33,950 bases of DNA from Candidatus Kuenenia stuttgartensis (GTDB lineage: Bacteria; Planctomycetota; Planctomycetia; Planctomycetales; Planctomycetaceae), in assembly GCA_945861865.1 (NCBI GenBank), contig CAMAWN010000046.1:1-33950 (forward strand). The letters run 5' to 3'. The translations under genes and the position numbers were made by a program. Shown piece by piece: positions 18,288 to 27,362 of the stretch. Positions within the stretch are counted from its first letter, which is position 1. Each line of letters opens with the position of its first letter. Below the pieces are notes generated by a model. It ran no database searches. It saw only the letters and a list, made by a program, of their open reading frames with translations, and was not told the origin of the DNA.

Positions 18288-19250
18288 ATGTCCACCCATC
18301 CCACGTTTGGAGCGCATTACAGCCGCCGCAATGTCTTGCACACCGCCCTGGTGGCCGGAGCCGCTTCGGCCCTGCTTCCCATGACTCATCCCGCCATCGG
18401 CGCAGAGAAAGCGAAAACTATCGTGACCAAAGGTAACATCAAGCAGTCGATCGTCTTCTGGTGCTTCAACGTCTCCGGCGACAAGTGGGACATCGAGAAG
18501 CAATGCCAAGTCGCCAAACAACTCGGCTGTGTTTCGATCGAACTAGGTGATCACAAAGATTTCCCGGTCATCAAAAAACACGGCCTGACCTGCGCGATCG
18601 CCGGCAACCGTATGCCGGGAGCACCCTTCATGCGTGGGCTGAACAATCCGGACTATCACCCCGAAGTTATCGCTCGGACGAAAGAGGCCATCGACGGCTG
18701 TGCCGAATACGGCTACGGCAACGTGATTGCCTTCACTGGCTACAAATGGAAGAAGGCCGAAGATGAGAAGAGCGGAGAGATCTCGCTGGCCGAGGGAGCC
18801 GACAACTGCGTCAAGGCCCTCAAAGAGCTGTGTGCCTACGCCGACAAGAAGAACGTCAACATTTGCGTCGAGCACCTCAACACGCGCGACGGCTCGCATC
18901 CGATGAAAGGTCATCCCGGCTATCAGGGAGACGACATCGACTACGTCGCGAACATCGCTCGCCGAGTCGGCTCGCCCCGGGCCAAAATCCTGTTTGACAT
19001 TTACCACGTCCAGATCATGAACGGCGACGTCATCCGCCGCATCGAGCAGTGCAAAGACGTCATCGGACACGTCCACACGGCCGGCAACCCCGGCCGTGCA
19101 GAGCTCGATGACAAGCAAGAGATCAACTACCCGCCGATCATGCGCAAGCTGCTGGAGATCGGCTACAAGGGCTACGTCGGCCAGGAATTCATCCCGACCC
19201 GCGACCCGTTCGTCGGTCTGACCGAAGCCGTCAAACTCTGCGACGTGTGA
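18288..19250 (+). CDS. Tat-exported hydroxypyruvate isomerase-like TIM-barrel protein
   Basis: A 320-residue protein with a twin-arginine leader (YSRRNVLHTALVAGAASALLP, arginines near 13-14; shown here without the full run) followed by an AP-endonuclease-2/xylose-isomerase-like TIM barrel. Family blocks: IVFWCFN at the first strand, GCVSIELGD, NVIAFTGYK, NICVEHLNTRD (metal-binding Glu), ILFDIYHVQIMNGDV (Asp and His), IGHVHTAGNPGR, and GYVGQEFIPTRDP (last metal Glu). These match hydroxypyruvate isomerase and sugar phosphate isomerase/epimerase proteins, which are very common and often exported in planctomycetes. The substrate is unknown. ATG 18288 is chosen for its AGGAG site; the longer frame from 18225 lacks one. 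Confidence 0.88.
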   Translation: MSTHPTFGAHYSRRNVLHTALVAGAASALLPMTHPAIGAEKAKTIVTKGNIKQSIVFWCFNVSGDKWDIEKQCQVAKQLGCVSIELGDHKDFPVIKKHGLTCAIAGNRMPGAPFMRGLNNPDYHPEVIARTKEAIDGCAEYGYGNVIAFTGYKWKKAEDEKSGEISLAEGADNCVKALKELCAYADKKNVNICVEHLNTRDGSHPMKGHPGYQGDDIDYVANIARRVGSPRAKILFDIYHVQIMNGDVIRRIEQCKDVIGHVHTAGNPGRAELDDKQEINYPPIMRKLLEIGYKGYVGQEFIPTRDPFVGLTEAVKLCDV

Positions 19251-19261
19251 CGACGGCGACG

Positions 19262-21040
19262 TTATTCCGCCGCTTCCAACAGCCGCTGCCAACGAGCCAT
19301 CAGCACGCGGTGTCCGCCGGACGCGGGATCGTCTTCGTCGATTTCTTTCAGCGCGCGGATCGCCGGTTTCAGTTTTTTCAGCTTCACCAAAGCCATCGCC
19401 ATCAGAGATTGATTGGCGGTCACCCAACCACCGCTCGAATGTTGATTGGCGTAGACGACGCATTGATCGACAGCCGCTTGCAATCGATTCTGTTCGAACT
19501 GGCAGAGCGCCAGCCAGAAGCACGCATCGTCGCCCGCCAGCAGGTGCAACTTGCGAACGTTCTCGTACTCCGGCTGCATCAACATCAATCGCAACGAGCG
19601 TGACTCCGTCGCGCTGACGATTGAGAGGTCGTCCTTTTGCTTGCCGTCGGGACTCACGATTTGCAGTCCTTTCGCCGTGGGCGGGTCCACGTCGTACAGC
19701 TGCGCCGCCAAATAACCGGGGACGACGTCGGACCAGCGTCCCATCACCTGCTCCATTCGTCGTTTCATCATGATCCGCTCCGGCTTCGCAAACTCTAAGT
19801 CGAAGCTGCGGCCGTCCGGTTTGGTCAGAAACCGTTGCAGTCGAACCGGAGCGGCCAGCGACTGTGACAGCTTGAGAATTTCCTTTTGCTGTTCGGGAGT
19901 CATCCGCATTGCCGATTCACGCACGATTTCCGGGTACGGCCAGATGGCGACATCGTCCGCCGACCAAGCCGCCGCCGGATGCTTGGCCACGCGCGACCAC
20001 AAGCCGGGTTGGTCCTCCGAGTCCTCCAACAAGTCCGACACAATCAGCGAATTCTCGCCAGACAGTTCTTGTTGCAGCCGTTTCATGCGAATCGACAGTT
20101 GCTCCGAATGACAAATCAGTTCGACCTGCGGAGCCTCCAGCATCGCCGCCGTCAGGGTGAACTTCTCACCGCTGTCATGGGCGATCGCCGCCAACAAATT
20201 CGGATCGCGCTGCGCTTGCCGCAACGACATCGGCAAACGGGGCAGCGCGGATTTCGGATCGGCGGCATCGGCGGTCAACGGCAACCCCAACGTCGGGTCG
20301 AACAGCAGAATGTCTTTCTCGAACAGCACGCCGACCAAAAAGTTCTCATCGCTCGCAGCCTCAGCCTCACCAGCCGGGCGGCGCGGCGAGAGAATCACTG
20401 AGTCCACATTGCGTTGTCGCAGTAACTCCGCGAACACCCAGGCCCGATCGACGGCCGTCCCCCGGCCGAGGACCATCACGTCAAACGGTCCCATCGGAGC
20501 TCGACGGCTGCGCGGCGGAGTCAGCACGACATTGCGAATGACATAATCAAACAGATTCACGACGACATCGAGGTCTTTCTCCGCGTCGCCCGCAGCGAAC
20601 TTCGTCGCCTTGCTGGCCCACAAACAATCTCGCAGGTACATCGCATCGCGTCCGACGAAATGCTCCAGCGAGACCTGTTCAATCCATTCCTTCGGTAATG
20701 ATTTCAAGAGGTCGTGCGGACGATGTGGCTCCCAACCCTCTCCGCGTTTTTCCGCTTCGGCTTTCGCTCCCTTGGCCCACTCGTTGAGCACCGCGATCGC
20801 CTGCTCGGGACCAGACGCGATGCCGAGTTTCTCCGGACGCAGGCCCTCCATTGCGTTTTGCAAATTCCGGAGAATGCGCGACTCCGCCTGTTGATCTGCT
20901 TGCTCGCGCAGTGACTTTTCGAGCTTGTCGGTCGCCGCTTGCGGCGCGCAGCCGGACCAAAGTAAGACGAGACTCAACAACACACTCCGCGAATCCCCTC
21001 GGAACGGACTGCGGGAACAAACTCGAACGGCATCTCGCAT
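19262..21040 (-). CDS. Lipoprotein with degenerate transglutaminase-like domain and C-terminal TPR-like helices
   Basis: A 592-residue protein with a lipobox (LLWSGC, Cys 31), so probably anchored in a membrane. The central part (about 160-260) matches the transglutaminase-like pattern: VVNLFDYVIRNVV, then GRGTAVDRAWVFAELLRQRN, where the family usually has the catalytic Cys, and LLFDPTLGLPL, where it has the Asp. I see no Cys at the active-site position and no His in the usual place (VLFEKDILLFDPT), so it is probably not catalytic. The C-terminus (LHLLAGDDACFWLALCQFEQ onward) looks like TPR helices. It follows kdsA by 45 bp, with AAGG before its ATG, and is likely the last gene of that operon. 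Confidence 0.78.
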   Translation of the reverse strand: MRDAVRVCSRSPFRGDSRSVLLSLVLLWSGCAPQAATDKLEKSLREQADQQAESRILRNLQNAMEGLRPEKLGIASGPEQAIAVLNEWAKGAKAEAEKRGEGWEPHRPHDLLKSLPKEWIEQVSLEHFVGRDAMYLRDCLWASKATKFAAGDAEKDLDVVVNLFDYVIRNVVLTPPRSRRAPMGPFDVMVLGRGTAVDRAWVFAELLRQRNVDSVILSPRRPAGEAEAASDENFLVGVLFEKDILLFDPTLGLPLTADAADPKSALPRLPMSLRQAQRDPNLLAAIAHDSGEKFTLTAAMLEAPQVELICHSEQLSIRMKRLQQELSGENSLIVSDLLEDSEDQPGLWSRVAKHPAAAWSADDVAIWPYPEIVRESAMRMTPEQQKEILKLSQSLAAPVRLQRFLTKPDGRSFDLEFAKPERIMMKRRMEQVMGRWSDVVPGYLAAQLYDVDPPTAKGLQIVSPDGKQKDDLSIVSATESRSLRLMLMQPEYENVRKLHLLAGDDACFWLALCQFEQNRLQAAVDQCVVYANQHSSGGWVTANQSLMAMALVKLKKLKPAIRALKEIDEDDPASGGHRVLMARWQRLLEAAE

Positions 21041-21085
21041 GAATACAACCTTCGGCCAAGGAACAGAAAGAAGAATCGCTGACGC

Positions 21086-21934
21086 TTACTCGCCAACCTC
21101 GGTCATTTCCAGGAACAGTGACCGCAGCCGAGCCAGTTGATTGAACATCCGTGTTACGCCGGAAAGTCGCAGCATGTTGGGACCGTCGCTGAGTGCCCGA
21201 TCGGGATCCGGATGCGTTTCTAGAAACACCGCGTCGCAACCCGCCGCGACGGCCGCTCGCGACAACGTCGGCACCATCTCCCGCTGGCCGCCGGTCGTAC
21301 TGCCACCCGGCATCTGGACACTGTGCGTTGCGTCGTAACAGACCGGAACGCCACTGCGCTGCATGATCGGGATGCACCGAAAATCGTTGACGAGCCGGCC
21401 GTAACCAAACGTCGTGCCACGCTCCGTCAGCAGCACGCGCGGGCACCCGGCCTCTTCGCATTTCTTGACGATGTGCGTCGTGTCCTCGGCCGCCACGAAT
21501 TGAGGCTTCTTGACGTTGACCACCCCGCCGCTCGCGGCACAAGCCTCGGCAATCGCGTGAACCAAGTCGGTCTGCCGCGCGAGAAACGCTGGCACTTGCA
21601 GGATCTGACACACCTTCGCGGCTGGCTCAGCTTGCTGCGGTTCGTGAATGTCGGTCGTCACCGGCAATCCAGTGACCTCACGCACCTTCGCGAGAATGTC
21701 GAGGCCGCGTTCCAATCCAGGACCGCGAAAACTGTGATAGCTCGTGCGATTGGCTTTGTCGAAACTCGACTTGAAGACCAGTTGCCAGTCATTCGCGTCG
21801 GCCCATTCGGCCAACTGCTTGGCCACGTCGAGCACCAGTTGCTCGCTTTCAATGACGCACGGCCCGGCAATGAACAACAGCGGATGTCCTGTACCGCACG
21901 TCAATTCGCCAATTCTGATCGGATTGCTTGGCAT
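21086..21934 (-). CDS. kdsA: 3-deoxy-8-phosphooctulonate synthase (KDO8P synthase)
   Basis: KdsA condenses phosphoenolpyruvate with arabinose-5-phosphate to make KDO-8-phosphate for lipopolysaccharide. The 282-residue product carries the family blocks [60 protein letters not shown] and DATHSVQ. Cys 26 in GPCVIESE stands where the metal-free E. coli enzyme has Asn, so this is probably the metal-dependent class; the other metal ligands appear in DATHSVQ (His), [15 protein letters not shown] (Glu, Asp). It lies downstream of a diacylglycerol-kinase-like gene and upstream of a lipoprotein gene. It indicates a KDO-containing outer membrane. Confidence 0.96.
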   Translation of the reverse strand: MPSNPIRIGELTCGTGHPLLFIAGPCVIESEQLVLDVAKQLAEWADANDWQLVFKSSFDKANRTSYHSFRGPGLERGLDILAKVREVTGLPVTTDIHEPQQAEPAAKVCQILQVPAFLARQTDLVHAIAEACAASGGVVNVKKPQFVAAEDTTHIVKKCEEAGCPRVLLTERGTTFGYGRLVNDFRCIPIMQRSGVPVCYDATHSVQMPGGSTTGGQREMVPTLSRAAVAAGCDAVFLETHPDPDRALSDGPNMLRLSGVTRMFNQLARLRSLFLEMTEVGE

Positions 21935-21959
21935 GATTCCTTCCTGCCTCGGAAATTTG

Positions 21960-21984
21960 AAATCTCAAATTGGAAATCTCAAAT
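21960..21984. repeat. Two direct copies of an 11-bp AT-rich repeat
   Basis: AAATCTCAAAT occurs at 21960-21970 and 21974-21984, with a partner ATTTGA just before it that can pair with TCAAAT. It overlaps the last codons and stop of the kinase-like gene and lies in the spacer before kdsA. AT-rich against its GC-rich surroundings; probably a small dispersed repeat. Confidence 0.55.
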
Positions 21985-22857
21985 GCTCGGCGCGAAAACC
22001 TCCATCGCCCCCGGCAACACTTCCAGCGTCACCGGCGTGAACCCCGCCGGATCGCCGTCCATTTGCCATGGGACGGCGACATCCGCTTCGATTCGCACTC
22101 GCGACGCCTTCAGGCTGGTCACGTCGGGCAGTGATTGATGCTGGCCAGCGATCACATGCCCAAAGTACCGCACCATTTGAAATGTCGAGCCTCGCTCGAA
22201 AAGGCACAAGTCCAACTGCCCGTCATCGGCAGTCGCCTGCGGAGCGAACGGAATCCCGAAGGCGTACTTCGGCAAGTTGACCGCGATGAGCAGCCGAGCG
22301 ATTCGCGGCTGCGGATCGTCATTCACGAACACCCGCATCGGCGGATGATCGTACTGACGGATCGAGTGCCACATCGGCGGCAGGTAGTGCCATTTGTGAA
22401 TGTTGCCGCGTCGGCTCGCGTGCGCCCGATGCAAAACCGCCGCATCGAAGCCGCAACTCGCCATCAACGTGAAGCGTCGCCCGTTGAGTTGTCCCAGGTC
22501 CAGTCTTCGCCGCGATCCGCTCGCAATCAACTCGGCGACTTGCGTTCCCGACGGCTGAATTTTCAGATACTTCGCCAGCAAATTTTCCGTTCCCAGCGGC
22601 AACGTCGCGAGCGGCAATCCCGGATAACGATTGACCACGTCGCCAATCGTCCCGTCGCCACCAGCCGCAAGCACGCACACGAGTTGCTCGCGTGCCGCAG
22701 GATCGGCCAGTTTCGCCTGCAGTCGTTCACGACTCGCAAAGAGTCGCGGCCGAATTCCTCGCCGTTTCAACTCGCGAATCAACTCCAACAAGACGCCGCG
22801 ACGAGCACCTGTCCCCGATGTCGGATTCCGTTGAATCGCCACCCACGGACACTTCAT
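21979..22857 (-). CDS. Diacylglycerol kinase-catalytic-domain lipid kinase (YegS/DgkB-like)
   Basis: A 292-residue soluble lipid kinase. It starts MKCPWVAIQRNPTSGTGARRG, the usual N-terminal 'xxNPxSG' nucleotide site, has the hallmark LAAGGDGTIGDVVNR, then PLATLPLGTENLLAKYL (the 'GTxNxxA' block), GFDAAVLHRAH and the C-terminal WQMDGDPAG block. Members phosphorylate diacylglycerol, sphingoid bases or other membrane lipids; the substrate is not evident here. Its ATG overlaps the stop of the upstream HAD gene in ATGA, so the two are translationally coupled. The longer frame to 23262 is antisense-derived. Confidence 0.9.
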   Translation of the reverse strand: MKCPWVAIQRNPTSGTGARRGVLLELIRELKRRGIRPRLFASRERLQAKLADPAAREQLVCVLAAGGDGTIGDVVNRYPGLPLATLPLGTENLLAKYLKIQPSGTQVAELIASGSRRRLDLGQLNGRRFTLMASCGFDAAVLHRAHASRRGNIHKWHYLPPMWHSIRQYDHPPMRVFVNDDPQPRIARLLIAVNLPKYAFGIPFAPQATADDGQLDLCLFERGSTFQMVRYFGHVIAGQHQSLPDVTSLKASRVRIEADVAVPWQMDGDPAGFTPVTLEVLPGAMEVFAPSI

Positions 22858-23549
22858 GGCAGCACCTCCAGCAAGTCGCTGAGTTGCCGCAACTCCGAGT
22901 GATCCACTTCGCGACGCAAGTGCAAGGCCGCGATTCCGGCCGCACGTGCCGATTCGACATCGTTCACCAAATCGTCGCCGATCATCAGCACTTCGGCCGG
23001 ATCGCATTCCGCAGCCGCAACGACGGCGGAGTAAAAACCACGATGCGTCTTCCGGTACCCGACCAGAGACGAAATGACTCGGCAGCGGACGTCTCGCAAT
23101 TCGGCCAGTCCATCGCAGACGCGATTCAGCCGCGCATCGAAATTCGAAGCGATCAGCACTCGATAACCGCGTTGCTTGAGTTCGTGCAACGTCGTGGCGA
23201 CGTCGTCGAAGCAACGCCACGATTCCGGCCTTCCGAAGTGCTCGAACAATTCCTCGAAGCACGCTGACGGATCGGTGACATCCGGCAGAACTTCTCGCAC
23301 GATCTGTCGCCAGAACTCGCGCTCATGCTCTTCGTTGGTCCGGCCCGGCTCGCCGAATCTCGCGGTGGCCGACTCATCCGCTCGACGGAAGGCTTCTGCA
23401 AATCGCAACCGAACTTCTTCGGCGGACAGTCGCGAACCAAACCGCTGGCCATGCAGCGCGTACGCCGCAGCGACCGATGGCTCGGCATAGATCAACGTCC
23501 CCACGGCATCCAGCGCGATGCACCGAAATCGCTTCGCTGAGCCACTCAT
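22854..23549 (-). CDS. HAD-superfamily hydrolase with altered motif I (DAV)
   Basis: A 231-residue HAD-IA hydrolase. Motif I is LDAVGTLIY: nucleophile D14 is present but the usual second Asp (position 16) is Val, as in some HDHD3-like and dehalogenase-like members that do not act as ordinary phosphatases. Motif II is IASNFDARL, motif III has the lysine in GYRKTHRGFY and motif IV is LMIGDDLVNDVESARAAG. A strong AAGGAGGT binding site precedes ATG 23549. First gene of the operon with the lipid kinase, kdsA and the lipoprotein. Substrate unknown. Confidence 0.88.
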   Translation of the reverse strand: MSGSAKRFRCIALDAVGTLIYAEPSVAAAYALHGQRFGSRLSAEEVRLRFAEAFRRADESATARFGEPGRTNEEHEREFWRQIVREVLPDVTDPSACFEELFEHFGRPESWRCFDDVATTLHELKQRGYRVLIASNFDARLNRVCDGLAELRDVRCRVISSLVGYRKTHRGFYSAVVAAAECDPAEVLMIGDDLVNDVESARAAGIAALHLRREVDHSELRQLSDLLEVLP

Positions 23550-23656
23550 TCGTACCTCCTTGAGTTCCACGTTTCGCAGTCTGTCGCCACTCGCGTGGAT
23601 CGCCAAGCCCAACACCGACGAGACTCACTTCCGGTTCCACGACAACATGGTTCCGT

Positions 23657-24412
23657 TTGGAGTACGCTGCGACATCTCAGAAATCACCTCAGAACCAGCC
23701 AGCGAGTCTGCTCGTGAATGACGATCCAGCGAACACGCCGCGATCAGGCCCACAACTCAAAGTCTTGTTTGAGGACAACCATTGCCTCGCGGTGCTCAAG
23801 CCGACGCGCATCTTGACGATGGGGGACCGCACTGGCGATGTGTCGCTGGTCGATCTGGCTCGCAAGTATTTGCGGCAGAAATACGACAAGCCGGGTAACG
23901 TGTTCGTCGGAGTCGTGCATCGCCTGGACCGGCCGGTGTCAGGAGTGCTGCTGTTCGCTCGGACGAGCAAAGCGGCGGCACGGCTGTCGGAGCAGTTTCG
24001 GAAACACTCGGTTCGCAAGGTCTATCACTGCGTTGTCGAGGGCCGTCCGACGAAACCGGCCGGCGAGTTGGTCGATTGGCTGGCCAAGGATGAGGCACGA
24101 AATCTGAGTCGGACAGTCCAGAAGTCAGAAGAAGGCAAACTGTCACGGCTGTCGTATCGCTGTTTGAAATCGGTCGGATTGCTGAGCTTGTTGGAAATTG
24201 AATTGCTCACCGGCCGCAGTCATCAGATTCGTGTGCAGTTGTCGTCTCGCGGATGGCCCATCTGCGGTGATGCGAAATACGGTTCGAAGACGAAGCTCGA
24301 CAGTTGGTTGGCTCTGCACGCAGCCTCGCTGACGTTCGAGCATCCGACGCAACGCGAATCGATCACCGTAACCGCTCCGCATCCGACCGAGTGGAAGCGG
24401 TTCGGCGTATAG
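23657..24412 (+). CDS. RluA-family pseudouridine synthase
   Basis: This enzyme turns uridine into pseudouridine in rRNA or tRNA. The catalytic motif HRLDRPVSGVLLFARTS (Asp 91 in the 251-residue numbering) is perfect, and the other family blocks are present: LFEDNHCLAVLKP, VYHCVVEGRP, LEIELLTGRSHQIRVQLSSRGWPICGD (split here at TGRSHQIR) and LALHAASLTFEHP. There is no S4 domain, so it is of the short RluA/RluC-like type. The start is uncertain: TTG 23657 gives 251 residues, GTG 23714 would give 232; neither has a clear binding site. The fold begins near residue 33, so both are possible. It is divergent from the HAD operon. Confidence 0.92.
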   Translation: MEYAATSQKSPQNQPASLLVNDDPANTPRSGPQLKVLFEDNHCLAVLKPTRILTMGDRTGDVSLVDLARKYLRQKYDKPGNVFVGVVHRLDRPVSGVLLFARTSKAAARLSEQFRKHSVRKVYHCVVEGRPTKPAGELVDWLAKDEARNLSRTVQKSEEGKLSRLSYRCLKSVGLLSLLEIELLTGRSHQIRVQLSSRGWPICGDAKYGSKTKLDSWLALHAASLTFEHPTQRESITVTAPHPTEWKRFGV

Positions 24413-24419
24413 CCCGCCA

Positions 24420-25385
24420 CTACGACACCGCCGCTTTCGAGACGATTGGTCCGCGTGCGGCGATGGCCACGTTGATGCGAGCAATTTGGTCCGCAGTGAG
24501 CGACCAATTCATTGCCTCAGCGTTCTCGCGGATTTGATGCGGACGTTTGGCTCCGCAGAGCGCGACCGTGATGCCGGCTCGCTGGATCGTCCAGTTGAGC
24601 ACGATCTGCGAAACCGGGCGACCGAGTTCAATCGACATCGCTCGCAATTCGTCCAGGAAATCTTGGTTCCTCTGCCATTCGTCGCCGGAGAACATCGGGT
24701 ATTTGCGGCGGCCATCCTTCGCGTCGAAAACATGCTCGCGCGGCAAATGACCCGCCAGCAAACCTTTCATCAGTGGCCAGTAGACGATGGCGGCAACTCC
24801 GTGTTCGACACACCAAGGCAACTGCGAATCTTCGATCTCCCGTTGCAGCATGTTGAAATGCGGCTGATACGCCGTCAGCGGACAGACGTCGTGAAATCTT
24901 GCGAGCAGTTCGGTGCTCGCGTTTGAGAGTCCCGCGCTGAGCACCTTGCCGTGCCGGATCAACTCGCCAATCGCGCCGGCCGACTCTTCAATCGGGACTT
25001 CTGGATCGGGAGCATGCAAGTAATAGAGGTCAATGCGATCCGTTTGCAGCCGCCGCAGGCTCTCGTCGCATTCGCGTTGAAGTGTCTCCGGCCGGCCACA
25101 CCGGGCTTGTTTGCCTTCGATCCAGTGGATGCCTCCCTTGGTCGCCAACACGATCTTTTCGCGATCGTGCCGCAACACACGGGCAATCATCCGCTCGCTT
25201 TCGCCGTCGAATCCGTAGCAATACGCCGTGTCAAAGAAATTGATGCCCGCATCGAACGCCTCGCGAATCGTGGCCAAGCTGTCGTCCTCATTGACGTCGA
25301 TGCTGGTAATCCCGGAGATCGGCCAGCAGCCCATTCCCAGCGGCGAAACCTTCAAAGTCGCTCGGCCCAAGGTGCGAAGTGTCAT
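24420..25385 (-). CDS. Aldo/keto reductase
   Basis: A 321-residue NADPH-dependent oxidoreductase with an (alpha/beta)8 barrel. The catalytic tetrad is visible: D52 and Y57 in FFDTAYCYG (Y55 or Y57), K83 in LATKGG, and H124 in YYLHAPDPEVP. The start MTLRTLGRATLKVSPLGMGC is typical. The C-terminal LNWTIQRAGITVALCGAKRPHQIREN is the usual cofactor-binding end. The substrate is not predictable; it is similar to YgdS/general stress-type members. ATG 25385 has GAGAGGG upstream. It converges with the pseudouridine synthase gene with a 7-bp gap. Confidence 0.92.
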   Translation of the reverse strand: MTLRTLGRATLKVSPLGMGCWPISGITSIDVNEDDSLATIREAFDAGINFFDTAYCYGFDGESERMIARVLRHDREKIVLATKGGIHWIEGKQARCGRPETLQRECDESLRRLQTDRIDLYYLHAPDPEVPIEESAGAIGELIRHGKVLSAGLSNASTELLARFHDVCPLTAYQPHFNMLQREIEDSQLPWCVEHGVAAIVYWPLMKGLLAGHLPREHVFDAKDGRRKYPMFSGDEWQRNQDFLDELRAMSIELGRPVSQIVLNWTIQRAGITVALCGAKRPHQIRENAEAMNWSLTADQIARINVAIAARGPIVSKAAVS

Positions 25386-25551
25386 TCCATGCCCTCTCGA
25401 AATGCGAAGACGATTGTATTTTGGACCGGATCGTAGAGGCCCCGAATCGGCCCGCAAGATGTCCCGACCGCGAAACGGTGGTTGATGATTGCCTCCGCCC
25501 GCGCGTCGCGCTCTAATAGCCGCCGACGTTCAGTTCCCGTGGAGCAAAATC

Positions 25552-26349
25552 ATGAAGCACAGTCTCTGGTTGGTGATGTCGGCGTCGCTATTGGTTGTCG
25601 TTGCCGGTGGAGCGATCATCTGGTCGGATGCCTCACGGGCCGTCGCTCAAACGGGGGCGAGCAAAACGAAGACGAAAATCGGGACGAGCAAATCCAAAGT
25701 GTCGGACTCGAAAGAACTCGACACTCGCGCGGAGAAGAACCTCGAAGCGTTTGTGGCCGATACCGTCAAACTGGCCGAAGAGTACGAAAAGGCCGGCAAG
25801 TTCGAGGAGGCTCAAGATCAGCTTCGCAATGTCGGCAAGCTGAAGCCGGACTTGCCGGGTCTCAAGGAAAAGATTGATAAGCTCGGCGAGGCGGTGTTTG
25901 AGACCAACGATTTCGATTTGGACCTGGATGTTTCAGACAGTTGGAAAAAGATGGTTCTGGTCTCCAAAGGCAAACCGGTTCGCGTCGAAGCCTCCGGCAG
26001 TTACAAAATAACGCTGGCCGGACCAACGGACGCCAACGGTTTGCCGACCAAAGATCCCCGCACCGACATGGCTGCGGGAGTGCGCTGCGGAGCCTTAATG
26101 GGCATCGTCGTTGCAACCCAAGATTCGGGTGCCGGAGCCACCACTGGAGCCGGTGCCGGAAAAACAACCGGCCGCAACAACGACAAGGTCGGCGAGCCTT
26201 TCGAAATCGGAGCCAGCAAGGAATTCACGCCGAAGGAAGACGGCATTCTGCTGCTCAACGTCAACCTGCCGGCCGGCCACAAAAGCACTGGCAAGCTGCG
26301 AGTACATGTCTCCGGGCACCTCATGATGTTGCCGAAGGAGCTGCGGTGA
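25552..26349 (+). CDS. Secreted protein with possible LecA (PA-IL)-like domain
   Basis: A 265-residue protein with a signal peptide or anchor (MKHSLWLVMSASLLVVVAGG). A Lys/Ser-rich linker and a helical part (about 45-105, LAEEYEKAGKFEEAQDQL, like a TPR helix pair) follow. The last 150 residues are beta-rich: VRVEASGSYKITLAGPTDANG, VRCGALMGIVV, FEIGASKEFTPKEDGILLL and VNLPAGHKSTGKLRV. That order (a 'G-Y' strand, a 'GALMG-I' strand, 'G..-F-A-.-G-L-L-.-N') resembles LecA/PA-IL-like carbohydrate-binding folds; this is my pattern match, not proof. A Gly/Ala-rich loop (GAGATTGAGAGKTTG) interrupts it. Its stop overlaps the ATG of the next gene. Confidence 0.72.
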   Translation: MKHSLWLVMSASLLVVVAGGAIIWSDASRAVAQTGASKTKTKIGTSKSKVSDSKELDTRAEKNLEAFVADTVKLAEEYEKAGKFEEAQDQLRNVGKLKPDLPGLKEKIDKLGEAVFETNDFDLDLDVSDSWKKMVLVSKGKPVRVEASGSYKITLAGPTDANGLPTKDPRTDMAAGVRCGALMGIVVATQDSGAGATTGAGAGKTTGRNNDKVGEPFEIGASKEFTPKEDGILLLNVNLPAGHKSTGKLRVHVSGHLMMLPKELR

Positions 26350-27362
26350 TGACCGACTGCGCCGCGTCACCGCTGCGAGTCGGCCTGATCGGCCTGGGCC
26401 GTCCCGGCCTACATTTGATGGAGCGGTTCGCATCTGGCGGCCCGTTTCGCGTCGTGGCAGTGTGGGCTGATCCGATCGTCGCAGAGGTCGTCTCGCCATT
26501 CGGTGTGCGATTGGTCAATCATCCCCGAGAACTCCTGGCAGCGGCGGATGTCGATGTGGTTTGGTTTTCAGAATTTGACGCTTTCCGAAACGACTTCACG
26601 GCGGCAGACACCCTCTGCGAGAAGCACGCAATCGTGCAGACTCCGCTGACACTGTCTTCCACCATCGCCGATCGAGCCTTCTGTGAAGCCGCCTGCAGCA
26701 ACCGATTATTGCTCGTCCATCACCCACGTCGCTCCGATCCAGATTTCCGGCAAGCTTTGGCAGTCACCGAGGACTTGGCTCCGAGTGCCCTCCGAGCCGT
26801 GAAGTTCGTGTCCTGGAGTTACGGACTTCCTCCACGCGGAGCGACACGTGGTCACAGGCCGCTGCCCCCCGATGCTAGCGACGATGCGCAGATCACAAAG
26901 GTGCGATTCGTCGCTCATGCACTTGACCAACTGTTGCCCTTGGTGAGCGACCGACCCATCCGCGTGTTTGCGACCGGCGATCAAAATTTTCCGGGATTCC
27001 CAAAACTCTTCGCCGGATATTCACTCTCGCTCCAATTGACATTCGAGCAAGGCTGCCAAGCCGAAATCGACATTCGTCTGGATAGCCCCACGAAATTTCA
27101 GAGCGGCTGGTTGTTGACCACCGAGCGAGGCGGTTACGCCAAAGGCCAGCGATTCACGCTGACCGACGACGGCGAGGTCTTTGATTCACCGGTCACCGCC
27201 GCGTTGGACGACAACGAGGACGCCGACCAGTCTGAATGGCTCGCCCAGCAGATTCGTTCTGGAGTGCGGGATCACGTCGAAGAGGTTCGTGTTCGCACCG
27301 TCGTCGCATTGTTGGACGCAGCGCAGCGCTCGCTCGAATCGCGGCGGGCGATCGATCTGTAA
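26349..27362 (+). CDS. Gfo/Idh/MocA-like oxidoreductase homologue
   Basis: A 337-residue protein with an N-terminal Rossmann fold: LRVGLIGLGRPGLHLMERF, then VAVWADP and DVDVVWFSEFD, as in Gfo/Idh/MocA dehydrogenases. The usual catalytic 'EKP' segment after strand four is replaced: HAIVQTPLTLSSTIADRAF has QTP where EKP is expected, so catalysis is doubtful. The C-terminal half has the beta-sheet pattern of the family (LQLTFEQGCQAEIDIRLD, GWLLTTERGGYAKGQRF). TGATG overlap with the upstream secreted-protein gene means coupled translation, though one product is exported and this one is cytoplasmic. Substrate unknown. Confidence 0.82.
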   Translation: MTDCAASPLRVGLIGLGRPGLHLMERFASGGPFRVVAVWADPIVAEVVSPFGVRLVNHPRELLAAADVDVVWFSEFDAFRNDFTAADTLCEKHAIVQTPLTLSSTIADRAFCEAACSNRLLLVHHPRRSDPDFRQALAVTEDLAPSALRAVKFVSWSYGLPPRGATRGHRPLPPDASDDAQITKVRFVAHALDQLLPLVSDRPIRVFATGDQNFPGFPKLFAGYSLSLQLTFEQGCQAEIDIRLDSPTKFQSGWLLTTERGGYAKGQRFTLTDDGEVFDSPVTAALDDNEDADQSEWLAQQIRSGVRDHVEEVRVRTVVALLDAAQRSLESRRAIDL

